Positions 1 to 10,373 of a stretch of 64,000 nucleotides of DNA are shown in pieces. Below the pieces are notes generated by a model. It did not search any database and had not been told where the DNA came from. It saw only the letters and a program-made list of their open reading frames with translations. Each line of letters starts with the position of its first letter. The first letter of the stretch is position 1. The stretch comes from Isochrysis galbana (taxonomy: Eukaryota; Haptophyta; Isochrysidales; Isochrysidaceae). Location of the stretch: contig CM030937.1 of the NCBI GenBank assembly GCA_018136815.1, forward strand, positions 4,648,226 through 4,712,225, in the 5' to 3' direction. A program made the position numbers and the translations under genes.

Positions 1-90
1 AGGGCGATGTCGGTGGAGAGGTAGGGAAGCCTAGACCAAGTAGTTGCTAGCCCAGAATCTTCAGATTTTTTCTAGAGTCAAGCCTATCCC
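1..90 (+). repeat. Dispersed repeat copy ending in GAATCTTCAGATTTTTT
   Basis: The first ~85 bases resemble 7100-7190: both begin AGGGCGATGTCGG, run through a short purine-rich stretch, and end in a TAGCCC-like block, a GAATCTTCAGA-type core, a T run and (T)TAGAGT. The core AATCT-TC-AGATT is a small inverted repeat followed by T's. Five further copies of only the last ~30 bases occur in the window. The family is not recognised. Confidence 0.55.
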
Positions 91-349
91 ACGTCATGAG
101 ATCGACAACCTACCTTCCAACTTCACGCGTGGTCGTCCGGCGAAGAACATACAGCCATAATACCATTCGGGATGTACACATATCCTTAAAATCGTCTCCA
201 TCAAGCATACCTCAAAGACGTCGCATTCGTAAATGCGAATGCAACACGGCCGCGTCCGACGCTGAGCTGCAGTCAACTTCGAAGCCGGAAGCGGTCGATG
301 TCATCTCACGCACTTGCCGCAGACTGTATGCCTCGTCCCCGGTGTTGCT

Positions 350-1187
350 TCAATTCTGAATTGAGACCCAACCCACTTCGGCCCACTCGACCTTGTTCGA
401 CAGAACCGCGTCGCGGAATCGCTGGATGAAGATGCCGAAGGATGGCGCAAGCACATCTGACGCCTCATTCATCGTCACCACTGCCCCATCCTTCAACCCG
501 ATCATGTCACCGTCAATATTCTCTCCTACCGGCAAAATATCACCATCCTGCAAATACAGAGGCCAAAAATATTGAGCACATGTGGCAAGACGGGTCGAAT
601 GCGATCTGACGCACCTTCTTTGTGGCTATTTCAGATGTGGAGTAGAGCTTGTAGTCAAACACATAATGCCCCCCGTCACGTTTCTTCATAACGGCCGCGA
701 GGTCAGCTGGGATGTCCAAGGCAGCGATGCTGTCATCAGAGGCGGGCGAGATGTTTGCGATGGTGTCCGCTAGATCTTTCGCCTGGTGAGTAGGGAAACG
801 GTAGAATTGAGATGAATGATAATGTTTAGACCCGCACCACACACTCACTGAGTGAACGGCGAGCACAAGTTAGCACGTGATCACGTGCCTGCGGCACCCA
901 CGGGGAGCAAGGGCGACCTACTGCCTGCATGCAAGTGTGCTAGGGGAGTGGCGACGGCGTGCCTTGGAGCTGTAGAGGCCCTCCAGGTCAATGATCGCCT
1001 GGGCCACATCCTCGGCCGAAGCGGCGCCCGTCGGGCCTGTGTACGCGCCCATCTTGCCCGCAGCGAAGTCGCCCATCCCTCTCGCCCTCAATCTTTTCGC
1101 TCGGTCGGCCGATCGAGGAGAGGAGGGCGTTGGGAGACGGTTGAGGAGGCGAAGCAACAGGCTTGTTCTCTTAGTAGTGGAAAGCAC
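350..1187 (-). CDS. SUKH (SMI1/KNR4)-like protein, two exons, frameshifted
   Basis: Product resembles the SMI1/KNR4 (SUKH) superfamily. Exon 1 is about 1187-963 and exon 2 about 782-350. Exon 2 carries the family hallmarks: an IPADL..VMKKRDGG helix-turn, a YKLYS..EI strand, then a GDILPVGENIDGDMIGL block and a C-terminal LAPSFGIFIQRF helix. The inferred intron is GC-AG (AAG|GCACGC to CACCAG|GCG), phase 0. Near 570 the frame slips by one base, between FDPSCHMC and YFWPLYLQDGD. Since residues on both sides fit the family, this is a sequencing indel or a young lesion. The start is uncertain (ATG at 1187 or 1076). SUKH proteins in yeast are cell-wall/signalling scaffolds and in bacteria immunity proteins; the role here is unknown. 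Confidence 0.55.
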
Positions 1188-1189
1188 GT

Positions 1190-2400
1190 GACCACAGAAA
1201 CTTGCTAGCCGAGGAGTTCTCGTCGTTTGTTCGGTAGAACCGGCATTTTTTTCTGGTCACACCAATGCCAATGCACCTGTAGGTTATGTTCAACTCAACT
1301 CCTTACTCCTACTGCCGACGCGCCAAAATGGGAGCTTCCGCGCCCTAGATGTTGAACACAGTGGGATAGGGCTAGACACTAGACACACAGCAAATACAGC
1401 TGTTTTGGGCCTGTTAACCCTCGTGTATGCCTAAGGTGGCGTTCCGTCGAATATGGGACACAACTAAAGTTGAGCCATGGTCCGTTTACAATAATACTCG
1501 AATGTATGTAAACATAACACTATTACTATATTTGAGTCCACTGCCACTGGTACCTCTCCTACGGCACGCGCGATGGCGCGCCTGCGGCAGGCCACTTGGC
1601 GACCCCTGGAGTCTCCTGGAGGCCAGCTCAGGGGGCAGAGGAGGCTAGGGCTAGGCTCTGGCCTCCCTTGCCACCTGCCTCTCCCTCTCCCTCGCTGGCT
1701 CGCTGGTCGCTGGCGCTTCTGAGCCTGAGCCTCTAGGGGCCCCACGCCGCACGCTGCACCTGTGTGCCTATCGACCAGGGAGGGAGGGGGGGTTGGAGCA
1801 ATGGGCTGGCCTCGACAGGCCAGGGCGAGTGACACAAGCGAGCTTGCTAGGGAGAGAGTGGGCCAGCATGGCAGTCTGTTCCTGGCAACCCATAAGGCAT
1901 GCCAGGAGGATGGGTGGTCCCTCCTCCACAGCGGGGGAGGAGTGGGAGTGGAGAGAGGGGGGGGCTCGTGCCCCCCCATGGCCCATGGGTGAACCAAGTA
2001 TAAACTTAGTTGCGGGGGAGGAGTGAGGAGTGGAGAGGGGGGGGGGCTCGTGCCCCCCCCATAGGAGAACCAAGTAAAAGTATAAGACTTAGTTGAATGA
2101 GAATGAGGAAGTAGGAGTAGGAGGGTGTCTAGTGCCCAATCTAGTGTAGTAGGTGTTGGCCCTGAATCTTCAGACGTTTTCTAAGTTGTCAAAATGAGCC
2201 CCCCTCTTGTAACCCAACCGTGGGATGTGAACGGGCAAGTCGCAAACGTCCCACCACAGCTAAAAAGAAATGACTAGGGGGGGGGGATGGGGATGGCCAA
2301 CACATTGAAATGGTTGCACAACCACCCAGCTTTTGGCACTTTCATGAATTGGAGGGTGCTGGAAAGCGGGACGCGGCAGTCGGTCAAATAGCATTACTTG
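1190..2400. other. Intergenic, repeat-rich stretch
   Basis: No supportable gene. It contains two adjacent copies (about 1930-2005 and 2010-2095) of a repeat made of a GGAGTGG purine tract, a G-run/CTCGTG/C-run hairpin and an AAGTATAA..CTTAGTTG tail. A related inverted copy lies at 61025-61095. One copy of the GAATCTTCAGA motif lies at 2164. The open frames here are produced by the purine/pyrimidine asymmetry. Confidence 0.5.
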
Positions 2401-2411
2401 TTTTTTGACTC

Positions 2412-3213
2412 TCAGTCCTTGCTGGAACATTTGGCTAAATTCACCTTCTTGCCGTACTTCCTTTGCAACGTGCCAAAGAGCTGCTTCTCCTTGCCTTCAT
2501 ACTTGGTTAGAGCCGCATCGATCCCACCCAGCTTTTCTGGGGCCCAATCCGCGTAATATTCTTCGAGACAGACACGATATTTGTTCGGGTACATCATACG
2601 GCTGACATTGGGGAAGCGCACGACTCCCATTGCTTCAAGCCTGCAATACGAAAGAGTGGAGTGGGCGCTTAGTGCTCAGAAGGTTCGCCTACACCAATGT
2701 CTATTAGCTGCACGTGCGGCGCCAGTGGAGCATGCCCTCGGTGCCCCTGATATAGCTACAAGGGGTTGTAGACATACTTTCCCATCACGTCGAGCAGCAT
2801 AGGAAGGGCAGCTGGCATGATCATCAGGACCAGGAAGACGAGCGGACCGAACTGTGAGCACATGGTAATTCCGAGGTTGAGCACACCAGGCGTCAAAACA
2901 ACAGCGAGCGCGATGGAGGTGGAGAATGAAGATGCATCATGGGACAGACTAGACAGTGGTAGAGACGTGCTGCTGGGTGCGATGCAGGCGCGAGGAGAAG
3001 CGGCAGGGCGCAGCGAGACAGGCGGAACCTTGCCTTGATCCCGCCCTTCTTCGCCTTTGGGTCGTCATCGCCGTCGTCGTCGTCGTCGCGCCCGCGCCGT
3101 CTCCTCCGCTCTTGACGCGGTTCCTGCATCTGCTGCATCTCAGACTCACCACGCTTGCCCAGCCAATCGGGCGCCCCCCCACGGTTGTCAGCCCTTGGCC
3201 CTCCGCGCGCCAT
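2412..3213 (-). CDS. Small single-pass membrane protein, three exons
   Basis: Function not recognised. Exons on the minus strand are 3213-3034, 2851-2760 and 2640-2412, giving about 166 residues. The N-terminal ~60 residues are charged and disordered, with an Arg-rich run followed by an Asp run. One strong transmembrane helix follows (FGPLVFLVLMIMPAALPMLL, about 61-80). The C-terminal part holds EEYYADWAPEKLGGIDAALT and then a KYEG..LF..L..KYGK ending, a short pattern I associate with the ends of several protist proteins. Intron 1 looks GC-AG (AAG|GCAAGG to CTCACAG|TTC, phase 0) and intron 2 GT-AG (phase 2). Joining them preserves frame throughout, which supports the model. Start chosen at the ATG giving the charged N-terminus; other in-frame ATGs lie upstream. 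Confidence 0.6.
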
Positions 3214-3446
3214 GGCTCCCTCTCTCGCCGGGAGAGGCACACTTGGTCTCGGGGTGTCTCCGCGTGGATTTAGAAAGTAGAGCAGTGCTCTCTACTCTCT
3301 ACTGCGGCGCGAGGTACCTCTCTGACGTACTCGTAGGCGCTGTAGCTCCCCTTGCGGTATCTCACACGGGTTTGTGTGCGACAAGAGGCGCGGGGGGGGA
3401 GTCCGAGCGCTCTTCTAAAACAAAACTCCTATTTAGGGCCCTATCA

Positions 3447-3490
3447 ACTCTAGAATAGAGTCTACTCGACTTCTTTTGTAGAGTAGACAA
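3447..3490 (+). promoter_or_regulatory. TCTAGA/GAGTAGAC-rich block upstream of the F-box gene
   Basis: Two nested inverted words (CTCTAGAATAGAGT and a GTCTACTCGACTTC..GTAGAGTAGAC stem) lie about 290 bases before the F-box ATG. Similar AGAGTACTC/CTCTAGA words occur before the oxidoreductase (7860-7930) and GNAT (16739-16755) genes. Promoter or 5'-leader function is inferred only from position. Confidence 0.3.
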
Positions 3491-3771
3491 GTGCCAATGT
3501 GCCAACAAGAGCCGAGGAGCCGAGCAGGGAGCGACCCTTGGCCTTCCCCCCCCCCCCCCTTCCCCTCCCCCCGCGCGCCCCTCTTCCCCCCCCGCGCCTC
3601 CCCTCTGCTGCCTCCTCTCGCGGGCGCCGCGCTCCGCCACCGCCTCTGCCGCCTCGGGTCTCTTCTTCCCCGGCCCCCCGCCTCGAAGCGACCCTCCTCC
3701 CACGCACAACACCTTCCCCATCCCCCACCGCCGCCCCGGCCTCCCCGCCCGCCCGCCCGCCTGGTCGAGGC

Positions 3772-5568
3772 ATGTCGAGCGAGGAGGAGGAGACAGCTAG
3801 TGCCGGCTTCGGCCTGCTCGACGCCGACACCCTCGCCCACATCGCCTCGTTCCTCCCCTTCTCGGAGGTCCTCGCACTCGACTTGGTCTGCCGCGAGTGG
3901 AGCATGCTCTTTCGCCCGCCGCAGCTGGCCTTGCATATCACGCGCGTCTCGCTGCGGGGCACGCCGCTCAGCAACGCGCTCCGTGCCTTCAGCCGCCGCA
4001 CACCCACTCTCTCCAGCCTTTCGCTCTGCGGTTCAGACGCCGACGGACGCGACGTGCGCGTGCTGTGTGAATGTTTCAAGTCACTTACGGACCTCAACCT
4101 GTCGGGGTGCGACGCAGTGCAGGATATCCACATTGCACGGATCGGCGCCGCTCTTCCACAGCTGCAGAAGCTCTCCTTGAATGGATGCCGCGATGTTTCA
4201 GATGCTGGGCTGGCAGCGCTCCTATCTCATTGTCGTGCCCTTCACTCCCTTGAGCTCAGCTGGTGCGACATCAGTGATAAGGGACTCATTTCGCTAGCGG
4301 CCATCTCTACGTCCCTCACTTCGCTCGATCTTTCAGGCTGTGCGATGCTCACGGACAGGGGCATTTCTGCCTTAATGCGAAGGTGCCCGCACCTGACATC
4401 CCTCCATCTCGAGGGCTGCCGTGAGGTTTCTGGATGGGCCCTGGCGACAGTAACACCAAGGCTGCGAGAGCTGACGCTCAGGTGCGTCCCAGGCACACCT
4501 CATCCGCGCTGCCCTCCCCGCCCACCTCCAGCCTGAACTGCCCCAAACCGTCACCCCCCTCCCCATCGCGTGGACTGTAACTTATGTGTATCCTCTCACC
4601 GCTCCTGCCCTCACAGTGGTGCAACTCTCGTCTCTGACGCCGGAGTAGGGGCAATTGCGCGCGCGTGCACAGGATTGGAGCTCATTGCACTCCGTCAGTG
4701 CCGCTCCATCTCGGATGCCGCTCTCGCGACTCTTTCTGATCACTGCAACTCCCTCACGTCGGTTGATGTGTCTCGTTGCGGTATCGTCACTGACCGCGGC
4801 GTCTGCATTCTCGCCAAAGGATGCCCGTCACTCACCGCGTTGCACCTCGAGGGACATGCGGAGGTTACAGACGTCTCTCTCAAGGCACTCGCGCAGCACT
4901 GTCCCCACATCTCACTTATAAACCTGTGGGTGTGCAACTCTGTCACCGACTCCGGTGTGATTGCACTCGCCAATGCATGTTCCCAGTTGTCATCGTTGGA
5001 CGTGCGACTTTGCAGCAAGGTTTCGGGTCTCGCGGTGAAAGCCGTCGCCTCTCACTGCGCCGGACTCACTTCTCTCTATTCCGAGCGTGCCGGATGCGTA
5101 GACGATGATGCGGTCTCCTGCTTGGCAAGGGGATGCCCGGGGCTGACAACATTGGATCTCGGTATGCAGGACGCCATCACCGATTCTGCCTTACTCATTC
5201 TTTCTGCGAATTGTCATCAGCTGCGCTCCCTCTCTGTTGCCTACTGCAAGCACATCAGCGATGTGGGCATCAAGGCGCTCGCGGCAAGTTGCCCTCACTT
5301 GACCACACTTGATCTTAATAATTGTTCGCGGCTCACAGAGGAAGCACTCGTGGCCATTGCTATCGGATGCCCGCGCCTCCAATCGCTTGATTTGGGCGGC
5401 TCGCCGAATACATCGCAGCGTCTCGCCACTGACGAGGGCTTGATCACCCTCGCCCTGCATTGCCATGGAATCCGGTCACTCAACGTACGCTACTGTCACC
5501 ACGTAAGCGCAGAGGCAGTCGAAAAGGTCAAGACAATGCTCTGTGCCAATGTCCAAGTCCGGCGGTAA
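3772..5568 (+). CDS. F-box protein with cysteine-type leucine-rich repeats, two exons
   Basis: Likely substrate-recognition subunit of an SCF ubiquitin ligase. Exons are 3772-4481 and 4617-5568, with a GT-AG phase-2 intron (CTCAG|GTGCG to CTCACAG|TGGT), giving about 553 residues. An F-box spans residues ~14-50 (LLDADTLAHIASFLPF..., VCREWSMLF). The rest is a run of ~26-residue cysteine-containing LRRs of the FBXL2/GRR1 type: L..L.+.GC..++D.G+..L...C..L..L. Some fifteen repeats are visible, closing with YCHHVSAEAVEKVK. The chosen ATG gives an acidic MSSEEEE start just before the F-box; an upstream in-frame ATG at 3499 would add proline-rich sequence that reads like 5' UTR. The partner and substrate cannot be inferred. 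Confidence 0.9.
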
Positions 5569-8175
5569 TTCTCTTAGAGGAATCACCCGACTCCTTCATC
5601 AAGGGCGCGGAGAAATGCGGTAACTCCGCCCCACAACTGCTCCGATCCGTAATGAGGTATGGTACTTTACGTCTTCTCCAAGCTCTCAGATCCTACGACA
5701 TTGAGCTACATGTTTGCGTACCTATATGATTTTGCTAATTCGGGGATAGCCCAAGACCAAAAAACTCTCAAGGTTCGGGCTACCACTGCTAGCGATGGGG
5801 TCCCCAACGCACGCATGGCGCTATCTAGCCATCGCCCTACCCCCAAGCACTCACTTCTCTCCCAATACTCCCTTCGTTCCTTTGTCATCGGTTTCCGGGG
5901 GTGGGCCCGCGTGCACTACAACGGGCGCTAGACGGGGAGAGGTGGGCTGGGGCGGACCTTTGGTCTTCCTGAGCGTGAGAGCGCTAGTGTGCTTACGAGT
6001 CGTTTTTGTGGGCGCTCTCTTCTCTCTATGTGATGTGGTCCGCGTCGTAGCAGTGGTCGTTGTTGTGTGGCCCGAAGTTGTAGGTGCCTTTGAGGCGGCT
6101 GTGGGCTTCTCCGTGGGCCGCGGGCTTCCTCTAAGGGTCTCCTGTTTTTTCGGCGCTCATTGTTAGTACAAAGTAGTGTGATCGTTCATCCTTGATCCTT
6201 GATCGTCGATTCCTGGTGTGTCGCTTTGTGGGTCTACTAAATGCTTCAGCTATTGCGTTTCCGCTGGAACCTACTTTTACAAGTGGGGGTCAATGGGGGC
6301 CTCGCGCCCCCCACACTCCATCGTGGACACCCCCCGGGGCGTGGGCCCGTAGGCCCGTATAACCACCTCAACACCTCAGCCCCTGCCCTCTAGCAGGGGC
6401 TGGGCAATCATCATTCTAGCCCAGACCCTTAGTTAGTGGGCGCGGGCCGCGAGCCGCACTCCCACGCCCGCGTTGGGCATGCCCTCGAGCTGACTCCCCC
6501 CCCATCCCCGGTCGCCAGGCATACCAGGGGCCAAGGGCGTATGGGTTCACGTTCACGTTGACACGCCCTCGAGGCCTCGAGGGCTCATTACAGTACCGCC
6601 CGAGCGGGGATGGGCAGGCAACCAAAGACCAAAGAAAAGAGTAGATATCAACGATCTACATCCTCTCTTCACCATGGGATCTAGTGGCGAGTTAAAACCC
6701 AACGGGGAACTCCTAGAACTAGAACACTAGAACTAGCCACCAAACTGAGAGTGGCACATGGCACATGTCGTGGAGGAGTGGAGGAACCCAACCAAAGAGA
6801 AGCACATCTAAGCGCCGTGCGAAAGGCTGAAAGGCTCGGACACAACCCGACAACGCCACTAACCTAAACGCAACCCGCACTCTAAGAACGAGAGGTGGCG
6901 ACCCCCACGCTGCCGACTACCCGCCCCACCCAAACAAAATTTACAAACCACAAACGGCCTGCCCGGAACCCACGCTCCAAACCAGGCCCGTGGTAGTGCG
7001 TAGTGCACCATCACCAGGACCGGACCCCGGAAACCGAAAATGAAGGAAAAGAAAATGAAAAATGAAGGGGGGCAAGGGAGGAGGTGGAGGGAGGGAAGTT
7101 AAGGGCGATGTCGGAGTAGAGAAAGGGGAACCTTGAAATAGTAGGTGTGTACCCCGGAATGCGGAATCTGCAGTTTTTTTTAGAGTGTAGAGTGTGGATG
7201 AATAGCGTTATTAGAACTAGAACTTATAGTGTCATAGCCTGGTTGGGCTGTAAGTACTGATATTAGTACTGATGCATTAGTATTAGCTCCCCAGGAGCTG
7301 ATATACTGATGTTAGTTCCTAGGCTGCCAGTTCAAAAATAAAACTGAAAACAAAACTCCGGAGCGGGAACGAGCCCCCGCGAACAAGCGCAGAGGCGCGC
7401 CAGCCCGCTCCCTCCCCCCGCCTATCTGTCCTCCTAGCTGCCCACCCCCCCACCACCTTGGCCTCTTGGCCTCTTCACATGCACCTGCCAACTCGTGCTC
7501 TCTGTTTGTTTGCGCTGCCCTCCCCTTTGCGCGCGCGCCACGCGCTGCACGCTGAACACCCCCCAGTAAGTATAAGTATAATAATAGCGATACTGGAAGT
7601 TATAATAGGGGTGTAAGCTGATATTAGTACTGATGTAAGTACTGATGTAAATGTAAGCTCAAAACCACCGTAAGCTTACGGACTGACAGCCCAACAAGGC
7701 GTCATAGTCATAGGACGTAGAACATCTTGTTAGCTAGCATTCCTAGCCACATACACATACACCGCACGAGCCATGCGCCAACCGCGCACACCCCCATCGC
7801 GGGGGAGGGGCTCCGTTGCCGTCGAAGAAGGGCTACGGTCCCTCAGCACCAAGGTTATGCTAACACAACAATAAAACTCTGACGAGTAGACTTAGACTAC
7901 TCCAGAGTACTCCAGGGCTCTACCGCTCTACCACATAAATGATATCCATGGTTGAAGTAGCTAATAGTAGTAAATAGGAACTTGTGGCTTGGCTGCCGGG
8001 CTGCAGCTCACGGGCGTGACGAGCCGAGCGGCGCCCCTCCCCCCGCGTACCCCACCCCATCCCACCCCAAACCCTGGCGTCGTGCCCCGTCGCGCCCGAC
8101 GGCCTTCCCGCCCACCACGAGTGCGCGCACCTTCTCCCTTGACGCCTGCGTGCCTCTCATTCGGCTCCCGCTTCG
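5569..8175. other. Long intergenic region with decayed repeats
   Basis: 2.6 kb without a credible gene; open frames are short and lack family features. It holds a G-rich/C-rich hairpin repeat near 6280-6330, a second copy of the window-start repeat at 7100-7190, an imperfect inverted-repeat unit at 7226-7714, and AGAGTACTCC words at 7897-7925 ahead of the oxidoreductase gene. Confidence 0.5.
7226..7714. mobile_element. Possible MITE with imperfect inverted ends
   Basis: GTCATAGCCTGGTTGGGCTG at 7231-7250 reappears, imperfectly and inverted, at about 7683-7712. Just inside both ends is the direct word GATATTAGTACTGATG (7259 and 7619). There is no coding capacity. Ends are too diverged to define a target duplication. 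Confidence 0.35.
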
Positions 8176-9858
8176 ATGAGCAGTGGGGACAGCGAAGAGG
8201 CGCTCCGACTTGCAGTGATCGGCGCGGGGCCCCATGCCCTCTCACTGCTCGCGCGGATCATCGACGACGCTCCCGATCTTCTCGACGAGGCTGAACGCGC
8301 TTATATCGCCGGGCGCGCCGGCACACATGCGTCGCCGCATTCGCAAGTGAAGCGCGCGCTCAAGCGCCGGTTTGACGGGCCTGGCATCCTATGTGGCGTG
8401 CGGGTATTCGACTCGCACGGCGAATGGCTAGCGCAGTGGGCGAGTGATTTCTCTGCCCTCGAAATACATCACTGCCGCTCGCATTCTGACTTGCACCCGT
8501 GCCCCAACGACTTCCAGTCGCTGCGTGTTTGGGCGGCTGCACAGAAGCGGCAGGACGAGAGCTGGCACATGCAATACCTAGATAGGGAAAGCGCGCGAGC
8601 CTCAGGTTTCACAGGGCCATACACGCTGCCTGGGACTAAACTCTACCTCGATTTCTGCGCTAATCTTATTTCGCGATACAAGCTGAAGAATCTTGTGCAG
8701 CGTGCGACGGTCGCTTCAGTACAGGTGGTGCCGCCCAGGGGCGCCCGTCAGCGTTGCAGCTTTCGCTTGGTATTCGAGGACGGAACTGAGGTGCTGGCAG
8801 AGCGCGTCGTCTGCGCCATGGGCCCCGGCCCTATGTTCGCTGGGATGCGCGCAAATATGCCTGTTTGGTGCGAGGGCGCTGTAGCATCCCTTCGTGATGC
8901 CGGATTCTATACCAAAGATGGCAGCCAAGCCGACGACATGCCTCGGATCTGCCACTCCTCCCAACTAGTACGCGAGCTTCTATCGCGCGGGGCGCCTGCC
9001 AAGGCTAGGCTTCGCGGCGCGCGTGTGCTAGTCATCGGCGGTGGCCAGACGTCAGGCCACCTCGCTCTGGTTGCGCTGCGCAACGAGGCTGCAGCAGTCA
9101 CGCTAGCGGCTCGACGGCCGATCAAGGTAAAGCCGTTCGATGTAGACCTCGAGCTTGTGGGGCAGCGGCGAGGTGAAGTGCTTAGCCGCTTCTGGGCACT
9201 GACCCTCCCTGAGCGGCTTGCGTTCATTGCACGCATCAGGGGCGGTGGTTCCATGGCCGCCGAGGTGTACGCAGAGCTGCGTACATATGCGCGCGATAGC
9301 GCGGCATGCAACGGGGTGGAGGACGAACTCGACGACGGACCTAATGCTTGCACTTTGTATGGAGAGACACAGGGCATAGCGCCGGAAACTCACGCTTATG
9401 ATGGCTCCCATATCGTCGGAGATGACTGCGGCCGTAGGCGCACCTCGCGACGGCTCATGATCCTCGAGGAGGTGGAGGTAGCGAGCGCCATTTGGCGGCC
9501 GAGTGGGGGTGCCGACGGAGGTATTTATAACGATGGGGCGATGGAGGTCAGATTCGACAACGGAGGATCCGATGTTTTTGACTACATATGGCTAGCGACA
9601 GGCGGGGAGCTGGATCTGTCCCTAGTGCCCATCTTTCAAGGTATGCTGGAACAGCGGCCGATCCCCGTTCACCGTGGCCTTCCGGCCTTGCAACCCGACC
9701 TGTCTTGGGACCAAGAGTGCCCTTTGTACGTGATGGGTGCCTTCGCACAGCTCGAGCTCGGCCCTGACGCGCTCAATTTGGCGGGTTGCCGTGCAGGAAG
9801 TGTACGTATCGCAAAAGCATTGCGGCCGGTAATTCGTGCTACAGAGGGTCGGGTATAA
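8176..9858 (+). CDS. FAD-dependent oxidoreductase (OSGIN / lysine-N-oxygenase-like)
   Basis: 560 residues, one exon. A Rossmann dinucleotide motif lies at the very N-terminus (LAVIGAGPHALSLL, ~12-25), followed by a flavin-monooxygenase-like segment: WASDFSALEIHHCRSHSDLHP, then FTGPYTLPGTKLYLDF. A second nucleotide-binding motif, VLVIGGGQTSGHLAL, sits near residue 285, as expected for an NAD(P)H site. The C-terminal block YIWLATGGELD...YVMGAFAQLELGPDALNLAG is typical of the OSGIN/SidA-like FAD/NAD(P)-binding superfamily. The protein is probably soluble, with no leader. Substrate unknown. The ATG gives a start directly before the GAGP motif, matching family architecture. Confidence 0.85.
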   Translation: MSSGDSEEALRLAVIGAGPHALSLLARIIDDAPDLLDEAERAYIAGRAGTHASPHSQVKRALKRRFDGPGILCGVRVFDSHGEWLAQWASDFSALEIHHCRSHSDLHPCPNDFQSLRVWAAAQKRQDESWHMQYLDRESARASGFTGPYTLPGTKLYLDFCANLISRYKLKNLVQRATVASVQVVPPRGARQRCSFRLVFEDGTEVLAERVVCAMGPGPMFAGMRANMPVWCEGAVASLRDAGFYTKDGSQADDMPRICHSSQLVRELLSRGAPAKARLRGARVLVIGGGQTSGHLALVALRNEAAAVTLAARRPIKVKPFDVDLELVGQRRGEVLSRFWALTLPERLAFIARIRGGGSMAAEVYAELRTYARDSAACNGVEDELDDGPNACTLYGETQGIAPETHAYDGSHIVGDDCGRRRTSRRLMILEEVEVASAIWRPSGGADGGIYNDGAMEVRFDNGGSDVFDYIWLATGGELDLSLVPIFQGMLEQRPIPVHRGLPALQPDLSWDQECPLYVMGAFAQLELGPDALNLAGCRAGSVRIAKALRPVIRATEGRV

Positions 9859-9967
9859 GGGGCAGATGGGGACGGGGGGGAGGGGGGAAGAGATGGGGGC
9901 GTTGCCTAGTACAATATTGGAGTGCAACACCAACTTGGCATCCTTCCTCCGTAGAATTAGGGCCTAT
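9859..9967. other. 3' flank of the oxidoreductase gene
   Basis: G-rich spacer between the stop codon and the palindrome field. No terminator or polyadenylation signal could be identified with confidence. Confidence 0.3.
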
Positions 9968-10330
9968 GTGTTACCCCCCAGGAGCCAACCCCCCCCCCCG
10001 ATAGCTGTCGGGGACCCCCGATAGCTGTCGGGGGGAAAGGGAAATCCCCCGATAGCTATCGGGGGGAAATTTTCTCCCGATCGCCAACAGCCCCGCCGAT
10101 AGCTATTGGGGGACCGAGAAAATCCCCCAAGAGCTATCGGCGGGGATTTTCCATGCCCCAAGGAGCGCTATCGCGTTTTAAGACGGGCCCCCGTTTGCTA
10201 TCGGGGGCGAAAGACGGCCCCCGTTTGCCATCGGGGGGAAACGACGGCCCCCAGTAGCTATTGGGGGGGAGGCAGGGGCACGAGTAGCTATCGGGGGGCC
10301 GTCCTCGAGCCCCCGTAAGCGCTATTGCCC
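9968..10330. repeat. Field of CCCCCGATAGCTATCGGGGG-type palindromes
   Basis: At least nine hairpin-forming units built on (C)n-GATAGCTATC-(G)n are packed into ~340 bases, separated by short conserved spacers such as GGGAAAT and GATCGCCAACAGCCCC. Several are degenerate (AGTAGCTATTGGGG, TTTGCTATCGGGG). A second field with the same order and the same left border (GTTACCCCCCAGGAGCCAAC) lies at 53879-54112, so this is a dispersed repeat. Confidence 0.8.
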
Positions 10331-10373
10331 AGACCAAAAGCGTTCAATTATCCCCATCCCTGCTAGCACCTTC

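Noticed and set aside
1464..1997. Minus-strand 177-codon Pro/Arg-rich ORF
   Set aside because: It spans purine/pyrimidine-biased repeats with G/C hairpins; no family feature.
3491..4180. Plus-strand 229-codon ORF overlapping the F-box gene
   Set aside because: It is an alternative frame of the F-box/LRR exon with Pro/Arg-rich shadow translation.
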